64,000 nt of DNA from Micromonospora sp. MP36 (lineage in GTDB: Bacteria; Actinomycetota; Actinomycetes; Mycobacteriales; Micromonosporaceae). The notes beneath the pieces were generated by a model. It saw only the letters and a program-made list of their open reading frames with translations, was not told the DNA's origin and made no database searches. The stretch spans positions 51,091-115,090 of the forward strand of contig NZ_VSFA01000014.1 of assembly GCF_008119785.1 (NCBI RefSeq), in the 5' to 3' direction. Both the position numbers and the translations under genes were made by a program. Of the stretch, positions 32,382 to 40,033 are shown one piece after another (the first letter of the stretch is position 1; every line of letters begins with the position of its first letter).

Positions 32382-35300
32382 TCACGGCCGGGTACGCCGC
32401 CGCGCACCGCCCCGCCGGGAGCGCCGCCGGCCGAGGCCGGTCTCGGGGCTCTCCTCCTCGCCCTCGCCGAGCGCGTCCGGGTCGTCCGGCGCGGCCAGCC
32501 GGGCCGAATCGCCCTCCTGGCTGTCCGCCACGGCCGGGGCGGCCGGCGTCTCGGTCTCGTACCGGGACAGGTCGTAGCCCATCGTGTCGTGGTAGTCGGC
32601 GTCCGCCTGGGCGTCGGTCACCTCGGCGACGGTCTTCTCCGGTGCGGCCTTGCGGCCCCGGCGCCGGGACGGCCCGCCCTTCTCCTCGGTGGCCGGGGTG
32701 GTGACGGCCGAGGCGACCGCCTTGACCTTCTCCCCCGCGCCGCCGCGCGGCTTCTCCGGCACCGGCTCGGTGTGGATGATCACGCCGCGGCCCTTGCAGC
32801 ACTCGCAGGTCTCGCTGAACGCCTCCAGCAGGCCGGCGCCGATCCGCTTGCGGGTCATCTGCACCAGACCCAGCGAGGTGATCTCGGTGACCTGGTGCTT
32901 GGTCCGGTCCCGGCCCAGGCACTCGGTGAGCCGGCGCAGCACCAGCTCCCGGTTCGACTCCAGGACCATGTCGATGAAGTCGATGACCACGATGCCGCCG
33001 AGGTCACGCAGCCGCAGCTGACGCACGATCTCCTCGGCCGCCTCCAGGTTGTTGCGGGTGACCGTCTCCTCCAGGTTGCCCCCAGAGCCGGTGTACTTGC
33101 CGGTGTTGACGTCGATGACGGTCATCGCCTCGGTCCGGTCGATCACCAGCGACCCGCCGGAGGGGAGGAAGACCTTGCGGTCCAGCCCCTTGAGGATCTG
33201 CTCGTCGATCCGGTACTCGGCGAAGACGTCGGTGGTGCCGGCGTGCCGGCGCAGCCGGGCGACCAGGTCCGGCGAGACGTGCGACAGGTACGACTCGACC
33301 ATGTCGTACGACTGCTCACCCTCGATGACCAGCTCGCGGAAGTCCTCGTTGAACAGGTCCCGGACCACCCGGATGACCAGGTCCGGCTCCTCGTAGAGCA
33401 GCACCGGGGCACCGCCCTCGGCCGCCTTGGCCTGGATGTCCTCCCACTGCGCCTGGAGCCGCTTGACGTCGCGGGCCAGTTCGTCCTCGCTGGCGCCCTC
33501 GGCGGCGGTCCGCACAATCACCCCGGCGCCGTCCGGCACCAGCTTCTTGAGGATGTCCCGCAGCCGCTTGCGCTCGGTGTCCGGCAGCTTCCGGCTGATG
33601 CCCGAGGCGTTGCCGTTGGGCACATACACCAGGTGCCGGCCGGAGAGCGCGATGTGGCTGGTCAGCCGGGCGCCCTTGTGCCCGATCGGGTCCTTGGTGA
33701 CCTGCACCAGCACCGAGTCGCCGGACTTGAGCGCCTGCTCGATCGAGCGGGCCCGGCCCTCCAGGCCGGTGGTGTCCCAGTTGACCTCGCCGGCGTACAG
33801 CACGGCGTTGCGGCCCCGCCCGATGTCGACGAAGGCCGCCTCCATGCTGGGCAGGACGTTCTGCACCTTGCCCAGGTAGACGTTTCCGGCCATGGTGCCG
33901 GAGGAGTTGCGGGTGACGTAGTGCTCGACCAGCACGCCGTCCTCGAGGACGGCGATCTGGGTCCGGTCGCCGCGCTGGCGCACCGCCATCACCCGGTCGA
34001 CCGCCTCCCGGCGGGCCAGGAACTCCGACTCGCTGAGGATCGGCGGCCGGGTACGCCGCTGCTCCCGGCCGTCCCGGCGGCGCTGCCGCTTGGCCTCCAG
34101 CCGGGTCGAGCCGGAGACGCCCTGCACCTCGTCGACGGGCCGGCGCGGCTCGCGGATCTTGACGACCGTGGGGACGCCGTCCTCGGCGGCGACCTCGACG
34201 TCACCCGCGCCCCGGCGGCGCCGGCGGCGCCGGCGCCGGGTCATCCCGTCGCCCTCGGCCTCCTCCTCCTCGGCTTCGTCCGCCTCGGCCTCGGCGCTCT
34301 CGGCGTGGACCGCCTCCTCGGCCTCGTCCTCCTCGAGGTCCTCCACGCCGCCCTTGCCCCGGCCCCGGCCGCGGCGGCCTCGACGGCGGCGGCGACGGCC
34401 GGCGGCCGTCTCCTCCTCGTCCTCCTCCGCCTCGGCGGGTTCCTCGGCCTCGGCGGTCGGCTCCTCCTCGGCCTCCGCCTCGACCTCGACCGGCTCCGCC
34501 TCGCGGCGGCCCCGCCGGCGACGCCGGCCGGTCTCCACCGGCTCCTCGGCCGGCTCCTCGACGGCCGGCGCGGGCGGCCGGACGACCGGTGCCTCCTCGG
34601 GCTGCGGCGCCATGAACAGGACGGTCGGCGCGGACAGCGCGGCCCGGCGGCGACGGGTGGTCGGTGCCGGCTCCTCGACGGGTTCCTCGGCAGGCCCCGG
34701 TACGGCGGCGCCCGGCGCGATCTCGCCGGTCCGGTCCTCCGGGCCGCCGGCGCGGGCCAGGGTCGCCTCGGTGGCCGGCGGCACCTCGGCCACGCCCTCG
34801 ACGGTCGGGGTGGGCGCGCCGGCCCGCTCCCGGGTCGTGGTCTCCTCTTCGGTCTCCTCCGCGATCTCCTCCTCGGCCGGCGTGGCGGCGGCGGAGGGCT
34901 CGGCCTGCTCGCCACCCTCCTCCGCCTGCGGCTCGGCCGCGGCCTCGGGCTCCGCGGCGGCGGCCTCGGCGGCGGCTGCTGCCTCGGCGGGCGCCTCGGT
35001 GGCCGACTCCTCGATCGTCTCGGCGGGCGGCGGGGTGGCCTTCCGCCGGCGGCTACGGGTCACCTTGACCGGCGGGACGACCTCGTCGGAGGTCCCCTCC
35101 ACGCCGGTGGCGACCGTCGGCTCCTCGACCGCCTTCGCGCTGGTCGCCTTGCGGCGCCGCCGGGTGGTCTTGGGCGCGGTGTCCTGTTCCCCGGCGACCG
35201 GGGCGAAGACCTCGGCCTGCGGGGCCTCCCCGCTGGTGGTGCCGGCACTGGTGGGCGCCTCGGCGGGCGCGTCGGTCTGCTCCGGCTGGTTGAGCGGGGC

Positions 35301-35426
35301 GGCCTTGCGCCGGCTGGTCCGCTTGCGCGCCGGCTTGGCCTCGGGAGTGCTGTCGGTGCTGTTGGCGGTTGCCTCGGCCGGTTCCGAACCGGTCCGTTCG
35401 CCGCCCTCGGGCTCGTTCTCGAGCAT
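32382..35426 (-). CDS. rne: Ribonuclease E/G
   Basis: This endoribonuclease starts mRNA decay and processes rRNA. The 1,014-residue protein has a long N-terminal disordered region (about residues 1-430) of alternating Glu/Ala-rich and Arg-rich blocks (GRRRRRRGRRGRGRGKGG, MTRRRRRRRRRG). The catalytic core follows: S1 domain GNVYLGKVQNVLPSMEAAFVDIG, 5'-sensor and RNase H-like parts, DNase I-like VIDVNTGKYTG and VIDFIDM with the catalytic aspartates, and zinc-link cysteines in ETCECCKGRG. An N-terminal extension is usual in actinobacterial RNase E, opposite to E. coli. It starts at an ATG after GGAGAAC and precedes rplU. Confidence 0.96.
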   Translation of the reverse strand: MLENEPEGGERTGSEPAEATANSTDSTPEAKPARKRTSRRKAAPLNQPEQTDAPAEAPTSAGTTSGEAPQAEVFAPVAGEQDTAPKTTRRRRKATSAKAVEEPTVATGVEGTSDEVVPPVKVTRSRRRKATPPPAETIEESATEAPAEAAAAAEAAAAEPEAAAEPQAEEGGEQAEPSAAATPAEEEIAEETEEETTTRERAGAPTPTVEGVAEVPPATEATLARAGGPEDRTGEIAPGAAVPGPAEEPVEEPAPTTRRRRAALSAPTVLFMAPQPEEAPVVRPPAPAVEEPAEEPVETGRRRRRGRREAEPVEVEAEAEEEPTAEAEEPAEAEEDEEETAAGRRRRRRGRRGRGRGKGGVEDLEEDEAEEAVHAESAEAEADEAEEEEAEGDGMTRRRRRRRRRGAGDVEVAAEDGVPTVVKIREPRRPVDEVQGVSGSTRLEAKRQRRRDGREQRRTRPPILSESEFLARREAVDRVMAVRQRGDRTQIAVLEDGVLVEHYVTRNSSGTMAGNVYLGKVQNVLPSMEAAFVDIGRGRNAVLYAGEVNWDTTGLEGRARSIEQALKSGDSVLVQVTKDPIGHKGARLTSHIALSGRHLVYVPNGNASGISRKLPDTERKRLRDILKKLVPDGAGVIVRTAAEGASEDELARDVKRLQAQWEDIQAKAAEGGAPVLLYEEPDLVIRVVRDLFNEDFRELVIEGEQSYDMVESYLSHVSPDLVARLRRHAGTTDVFAEYRIDEQILKGLDRKVFLPSGGSLVIDRTEAMTVIDVNTGKYTGSGGNLEETVTRNNLEAAEEIVRQLRLRDLGGIVVIDFIDMVLESNRELVLRRLTECLGRDRTKHQVTEITSLGLVQMTRKRIGAGLLEAFSETCECCKGRGVIIHTEPVPEKPRGGAGEKVKAVASAVTTPATEEKGGPSRRRGRKAAPEKTVAEVTDAQADADYHDTMGYDLSRYETETPAAPAVADSQEGDSARLAAPDDPDALGEGEEESPETGLGRRRSRRGGARRRTRP

Positions 35427-35538
35427 GGACGTTCTCCAGTTCTGGCTGCCCCGGGCGCGGGTGAGCGCTGCCACGCAGGGTCGCCGCAAAAGGTGTTTCC
35501 GCCGGGCGCAGGTGCGCGACCGCCGAAGTCTGCCTGCC

Positions 35539-35565
35539 AGAGCGCTGACCGTCGGTCAGCGCTCT
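35539..35565 (-). terminator. Perfect stem-loop overlapping the TIGR03936 stop codon
   Basis: AGAGCGCTGACC (35539-35550) and GGTCAGCGCTCT (35554-35565) form a perfect 12-bp stem with a 3-base loop. The stop codon of the TIGR03936 gene lies inside one arm. It separates that gene from rne, although no T-run follows. Confidence 0.6.
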
Positions 35566-36332
35566 CCGATGGCTGCCCCGTCGCGATCCGCATCCAACGG
35601 ATCGACGATCTCGCCCTGCGCGGTCAGCGTGCCCTGTGCCAGCCGGATCACCCTCGGCGAGACCGGCGGCTCCAGGTCGGCCACCACGCGGAGGCCGGAA
35701 AGGACGTCATCGGGCCGTACGGACGGGGTGACCTGCCGTACGACCACTTCGAGTATCGCACACGGTACGGCCATCGCCCCGGAAGGCGTCTCGGACGGGG
35801 GCAGCACATCGATGCTGATGACGGCCGCCCGCGCGTCGAAGGTCCGCCGGCCCTGCTTGGTCATCCGCTCGACCTGGATCTCCCCGGCGGCGGTGAAGGC
35901 CGCCACCGCCCGCTCCAACCCGGCCGGGTCGACCTCGGGCAGCTCGATCCGCCAGTGCGACGCCTCGATCCGGTCGGGCAGGCTGCCGCCGGCGGCCTCC
36001 ACGGCGTCGAGCACGTCGAGCCCGGGCGAGAGCGCGGCGTCCAGGGCGATCCGCAGCTGCTCCGGGTCGACCGGCTCGCGCAGGCCGATCTCCAGGTACT
36101 CGGCCTCGCTGGCGACGCCGGTCGGCGCGGCGGAGGCGTAGGAGATCTTCGGGTGCGGGGTGAAGCCCTGGGAGAAGGCGATCGGTACGCCGGCCCGGCG
36201 CAGCGCCCGCTCGAAGGCCCGGGCGAAGTCCCGGTGCGAGGTGAACCGCAGCGGCCCGCGCTTGGCATACCGGATCCGGACCCGCTGGACGACCGGCGCC
36301 TGGCCGCCCTCGGGTTGAGGCTTTCTGGCGAT
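35556..36332 (-). CDS. TIGR03936 family radical SAM-associated protein (DUF2344), apparent ATC start
   Basis: The 258-residue protein is the DUF2344 partner of TIGR03960 radical SAM proteins. Its motifs are VRIRYAKRGPLRFTSHRDFARAFERAL, quoted here in part as RGPLRFTSHRDFARAFERAL, plus FSQGFTPHPKISYASAAP and SEAEYLEIGL. Conserved sequence begins ARKPQPEGGQAPVVQRVRI. No ATG, GTG or TTG lies in frame near that point; the codon at the expected position is ATC (36330-36332), six bases after a strong GAGGAG. The first in-frame ATG or GTG is more than 100 codons downstream, inside the fold. An AUC start is therefore likely, or the base is a sequencing error. It is separated from its TIGR03960 partner by a type VII secretion operon. 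Confidence 0.85.
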   Translation of the reverse strand: MARKPQPEGGQAPVVQRVRIRYAKRGPLRFTSHRDFARAFERALRRAGVPIAFSQGFTPHPKISYASAAPTGVASEAEYLEIGLREPVDPEQLRIALDAALSPGLDVLDAVEAAGGSLPDRIEASHWRIELPEVDPAGLERAVAAFTAAGEIQVERMTKQGRRTFDARAAVISIDVLPPSETPSGAMAVPCAILEVVVRQVTPSVRPDDVLSGLRVVADLEPPVSPRVIRLAQGTLTAQGEIVDPLDADRDGAAIGER

Positions 36333-36476
36333 CGTGAACTCCTCGGGTGCTGCCTGCGTGTCCGTCCCATCCTGGCGCAGTGCCGGAGACGGTACACAGC
36401 CGGGGCGGCCGGAGGAGTCCGGAAAGCCGGTCCGAACCGGTCAGGCGACCCCTTACCGCCCAGGCCGGAGACGCCG

Positions 36477-36515
36477 GTGGCCGGCCGGTGACGCGCAGGT
36501 CACCCGGCCGGCCAC
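36477..36515 (-). terminator. Terminator after the mycosin operon
   Basis: GTGGCCGGCCGGTGAC (36477-36492) pairs with GTCACCCGGCCGGCCAC (36499-36515) with one bulged base and a 6-base loop. It is among the strongest hairpins in the window and isolates the type VII operon from the TIGR03936 gene. Confidence 0.7.
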
Positions 36516-36547
36516 GACGACGAGGACCGGCGCGCCGACGGCGGCGA

Positions 36548-37951
36548 TCAGGACCGGTTGCCGCCCCCGGGCGGCGGGTACGTCCCCGGCGGTCCCGGTG
36601 GCGGGACGTGGCCGGGGGGCGGGGCGTAGCCACCCGGGGCGGGCGTGCCACCCGGCGCCGGGTAGCCCGGAGCGGGCGGCGCGCCCGGCGGGTGGTAGCC
36701 GGCCGGAACGGGCGGGGCGTATCCGCCGCCGGGCGGGACCCCGTCGAGCAGGTCATCCGGGACGGCGGCGGCGCGGGCCGCGTCGCGCCGGTACCGGCGA
36801 CGGTTCCAGATCAGGAAGATCGCCAGCGCCAGCAGGACCACCAGCACCACGGCGATGCCGATGCCGATCACCATCACCTGCTGGTCGGTGGGGCCGCCCC
36901 GGTCGCCGTACTTGGTCACGTCGAAGTTGTCGTCCTCGGCCGCCTGACCAGGCGGCTGGCTGGCCGCGGCGGCCGGCTCGAGCAGCGGGTTCGCGGAGAC
37001 GGCCGGCACGTCCGCGGTCAGCGCGGCAACCGCGTCGATGCGGCCGAAGCCGTACTGCGGGTCGCGGCCGGGCGGGCCGGCGTCCCGGGCGGTCCTGATG
37101 ATCCGGTTGATCACGTTCGGCGCGTCCAGGTCCGGGTACTTCGACCGGATCAGCGCCGCGAGGCCGGAAACGATCGCGCTGGCGTCGGAGGTGCCGTCAC
37201 CCCAGCCGTAGCCGTGCTCGGGGCCGATGTTGTAGATGCTGTCGCCGGGGGCCGAGACGACCGCCTCCGGTCCCTGCACCGATCCCGACCAGAAGCCCCC
37301 GCCCCGGGTGGTGCCGGTCACCGCGATCACCCCCCGGATTTTGGCGGGGGTGGACACGTCGACGTCGCCGCGGGCGGTGTTGCCCGCCGCGGCGACCACC
37401 ACCACGTCCTTCTCCAGGGCGTACTTGACCGCGCTCTCCTCCTCCGCGCTGGCCCCGCCCTGGGCGCCGTAGGACAGGTTGATCACCTTGGCGCCGCCGT
37501 CGACCGCCATCCGGATGCCCTGGGCCGACGCGGCTTCGGTGTACGCCTCCTTGGCCCGCTTCGTCTTGATCGGCAGGATCTTCGCGTCCGGCGCGATGCC
37601 GATCACCCCGTCGCGGCTGGCGTTCGTCGCCGCGATGATGCCGGCCATGTGGGTGCCGTGGCCGGCCGCGTCGGAGCGCCCGTCGCCGGAGGCGCCGTAG
37701 CTGCGCCCACCCGGAAGCACCCGGCCCGCGATGTCCGGGTGGGTTGCGTCGACGCCGGAGTCCACCAGACCGACGATCACGCCGCGCCCGGTGGAGACCT
37801 TGTGCACCTGGTCGATCCGCAGTTCGTCCAGATACCACTGCTCGGCCCGGCGCGGCACGGCGGACGCCGGTTGGGCGGCCGCCGCCACCAGCAGCAGCCC
37901 GGCCAGCAGGCCGGCCGTGACCGGGCGGAGTGCGCCGACGTTCAACCTCAT
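36548..37951 (-). CDS. mycP: Type VII secretion-associated serine protease mycosin
   Basis: Mycosins are membrane-anchored subtilases that stabilise and process ESX secretion. The 467-residue protein has a signal peptide (residues 1-31, ending PASA), catalytic Asp64 in GLVDSGVD, His98 in AAGHGTHMAG and Ser255 in GDGTSDASAIVSG. A C-terminal membrane helix (about 345-367, VMVIGIGIAVVLVVLLALAI) is followed by a cytoplasmic proline/glycine-rich tail of 90 residues. The long tail is unusual, since mycobacterial mycosins end soon after the helix. It is third in an operon behind two candidate ESX substrates. No EccB, C, D or E gene is present in the window. Confidence 0.9.
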   Translation of the reverse strand: MRLNVGALRPVTAGLLAGLLLVAAAAQPASAVPRRAEQWYLDELRIDQVHKVSTGRGVIVGLVDSGVDATHPDIAGRVLPGGRSYGASGDGRSDAAGHGTHMAGIIAATNASRDGVIGIAPDAKILPIKTKRAKEAYTEAASAQGIRMAVDGGAKVINLSYGAQGGASAEEESAVKYALEKDVVVVAAAGNTARGDVDVSTPAKIRGVIAVTGTTRGGGFWSGSVQGPEAVVSAPGDSIYNIGPEHGYGWGDGTSDASAIVSGLAALIRSKYPDLDAPNVINRIIRTARDAGPPGRDPQYGFGRIDAVAALTADVPAVSANPLLEPAAAASQPPGQAAEDDNFDVTKYGDRGGPTDQQVMVIGIGIAVVLVVLLALAIFLIWNRRRYRRDAARAAAVPDDLLDGVPPGGGYAPPVPAGYHPPGAPPAPGYPAPGGTPAPGGYAPPPGHVPPPGPPGTYPPPGGGNRS

Positions 37952-37961
37952 CCGTCCGTCC

Positions 37962-39386
37962 TCATCGCAGGATGCCCGGGGACGCCGCGTCACCGGTGCC
38001 CCACGGATCGTCGTCCTCAGTCAACCACGACGAGTGCTCCGTGGCCCCGCTGCCGTGCCCGCCGGCGCCGTGGCCGCCCATCATGCCGCCGCCCATCATC
38101 CCGGCGCCGCCGCGCAGTCCGCCCGCGCCACCGGCGCCGGCCGCGTTGCGCAGCGCGCTGGCCGCGCTGGTCATCGGCGGCACCTTGCCGTTGCCGCCAC
38201 CGACCATGCCGGGGATGCCGCCCATCATCCCGCCGGCCGCGCCGACGCCGCCGCCGCCGATCCCGCCGGCCGAGCCCAGGCCGGGTCCTCCCCCGCTGAA
38301 GCCGCTGCCACCGCCGAGCCCCGGGTTGCCCAGGCCGCTCGGGCCGTTGTACCCGCTGCCGAGGTTCGGGCCGCCGGCCCCGGCCAGGCCGCTGCCGTAG
38401 TCGGGGGCGCCGGAGCCCGGGTAGCCGGAACCGGTCGACGGCGTCAGGGAGCCGGCGCCCCCGCTGCCGTGGCCGCCGCCGAAACCGCCACCGGTGGGCG
38501 GCGTCGCGATGGACGGGTGGCCGCCGCCGTAGGAACCGCCACCGCCACCGATGCCCGTGCTGCCGAGGGAGGGACCACCGCCGCCGAAGCCGCCGCCTCC
38601 GCCACCGCCACCGCCCGGGTACCCGGACGGCGGCTTGCGGTCATCCGGGCGGTAGCCGTCGAGGTCACCACCTTTGGGGCTGGGTACCACCAGCCGGGGC
38701 CGCTCGGTCTCCACCGCCGTGGGCAGCGGCGACATCGCGGTGTTGGCCGCCTTCTGGTTGTCGTTGTACCAGTTGTCCAGGTGGGACTTGGTGTCCCACC
38801 AGCCGCCCCGCTTGTGGTCGTTGGCCTGGCCGTCGATCTTCATCGTCGCTTCCAGGTCGTCGGCCTTGTCGCGGAACGCGCCGTCGGCGTACGAGCCGGG
38901 GTTGCTCTGGTAGTCCTTGCGCAGCGCGGCGAGGAAACCGGACGCGCTCTCGCCGTCGCGGGCGTCGTCGAGCTCGGTGCCGTTGGGCAGGCTCCACTCG
39001 TTCCAGCCGAAGTCGTCCATCAGCGGGATCGGGATGCTGGCGACCGCCTTGCGGATGTCGCCCTCGATCCGGGACAGCGCCCCGCTGACGTTACTCGCGT
39101 GGGTGATCAGTTCCTCGATGTCCTTGCCGATGTCACCGAGGTGCTCCCGATAGGCGTCGCCGCCGCTGCCCTTCCAACCGGCCAGCATGCCGGGCAGACC
39201 GCCGGTGTGCGGGCGCTCCTGGCCGGCCGCGATCGGGCCGACGAACGACCGCCCGACCAGCGAGTCCCGCAGGTAACCCAGCGCGGTGGAGAGGTTGTTC
39301 CACCCCACGCTCACCGAGCCGACCGTCTCCGGGTCCGCCGACAGCGTCACCTCGCGGACGCACTGCTCCCAGGTTCCTCCTGCCAT
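37962..39386 (-). CDS. WXG/PPE-like type VII secretion substrate with glycine-rich tail
   Basis: The 474-residue protein has a helical N-terminal domain of about 235 residues. It holds an ESX-type W-x-G turn, Trp71-Lys-Gly73, in GMLAGWKGSGGDAYREHL, flanked by long helices (NNLSTALGYLRDSLVG, IGKDIEELITHASNVSGALS). Residues about 240-450 are extremely glycine-rich with GGG, GGH and GGM runs, like PE-PGRS tails. The end, SSWLTEDDDPWGTGD, resembles the conserved C-terminus that I recall on Micromonospora PPE-type proteins. No signal peptide is present. It sits 10 bases after a small helical gene and 10 before mycosin, so the three form one operon. Confidence 0.82.
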   Translation of the reverse strand: MAGGTWEQCVREVTLSADPETVGSVSVGWNNLSTALGYLRDSLVGRSFVGPIAAGQERPHTGGLPGMLAGWKGSGGDAYREHLGDIGKDIEELITHASNVSGALSRIEGDIRKAVASIPIPLMDDFGWNEWSLPNGTELDDARDGESASGFLAALRKDYQSNPGSYADGAFRDKADDLEATMKIDGQANDHKRGGWWDTKSHLDNWYNDNQKAANTAMSPLPTAVETERPRLVVPSPKGGDLDGYRPDDRKPPSGYPGGGGGGGGGFGGGGPSLGSTGIGGGGGSYGGGHPSIATPPTGGGFGGGHGSGGAGSLTPSTGSGYPGSGAPDYGSGLAGAGGPNLGSGYNGPSGLGNPGLGGGSGFSGGGPGLGSAGGIGGGGVGAAGGMMGGIPGMVGGGNGKVPPMTSAASALRNAAGAGGAGGLRGGAGMMGGGMMGGHGAGGHGSGATEHSSWLTEDDDPWGTGDAASPGILR

Positions 39387-39396
39387 GACCGTCCCC

Positions 39397-39849
39397 TCAG
39401 GCCGTGTACGGGTAGGTGGGCGTGCCGGTGGGCGTGCCGCCGGGCGCGGGCGGCTTGGCGGCGGACTCCAGCATCCGCTCGATCTCCTTGCCGTTGGCCG
39501 CGTTGCGCGCCTCGGCGTCCCGGAACGCCTTGGCGATGTCCTCGGTGCCCTTCTTGAGCCCGGCGAGCTTGCTGGAGATCGCCTTGAGCTGGGCCTCCAT
39601 GTTGGCCGTCGAGGTGGTCAGCCGCTGCCACTGCATGCGGGCGTCCTCGTAGGCGCCGAAGGGGGTGCCGTTCGGGACGGTCTGGGCGTTGTTGCTGTCG
39701 CCCTTCATCCGCTCCTTGATGCGCTCCATCTCGTAGCCGATGGTGTCGTCGACGTACTGCTTCAAGCGCTCGACGTATTCCGCCGCGGCGTCCAGGTCCT
39801 CGACACTGACGTGGAGGTCGCCGGTGTCCGGCGGCCTGATGTCACCCAT
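39397..39849 (-). CDS. Small helical type VII secretion partner
   Basis: The 150-residue protein is helical throughout (VEDLDAAAEYVERLKQYVDD, EMERIKERMKG, WQRLTTSTANMEAQLKAISSKLAG, TEDIAKAFRDAEARNAANGKEI) and ends in a short proline-rich tail, PTGTPTYPYTA. It lacks a WXG turn and a signal peptide. Length and helix pattern fit the EspC or type-VII-target group that pairs with WXG or PPE proteins. GGGGAGGAC lies before the ATG. It is the first gene of the mycosin operon and probably forms a heterodimer with the next product; this is inferred from order. Confidence 0.7.
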   Translation of the reverse strand: MGDIRPPDTGDLHVSVEDLDAAAEYVERLKQYVDDTIGYEMERIKERMKGDSNNAQTVPNGTPFGAYEDARMQWQRLTTSTANMEAQLKAISSKLAGLKKGTEDIAKAFRDAEARNAANGKEIERMLESAAKPPAPGGTPTGTPTYPYTA

Positions 39850-39970
39850 GCTGCTGTCCTCCCCGTTGCCGACCCGCCGATCGGTCCATGTCGGACGCAG
39901 CGTATCGAGTCACCGCCAATCCAGGCACCCCCACCCCGCGTCACCGCGCCGCCCATGAGACGACCGGCCC

Positions 39971-40017
39971 CCAAAATACAGCGGAGCGCCGGGCCCCTCG
40001 CGGGGTCCCGGCGCTCC
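39971..40017 (-). terminator. TIGR03960 terminator
   Basis: GGAGCGCCGGG-CCCC and GGGG-TCCCGGCGCTCC (39983-39997 and 40002-40017) form a stem of about 15 bp with one bulge. On the minus strand TATTTTGG follows. This stem and T-run end the radical-SAM transcript before the type VII operon. Confidence 0.75.
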
Positions 40018-40033
40018 GGACGCGGCGGCGGCG

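Noticed and set aside
34200..35426. Coding repeats in the N-terminal part of RNase E/G as a repeat element
   Set aside because: The Glu/Ala and Arg blocks are low-complexity coding sequence typical of actinobacterial RNase E, not a DNA repeat.
32172..36491. A 1,439-codon plus-strand open frame opposite RNase E/G
   Set aside because: Shadow frame caused by GC bias and the repetitive Glu/Arg-coding part of rne.
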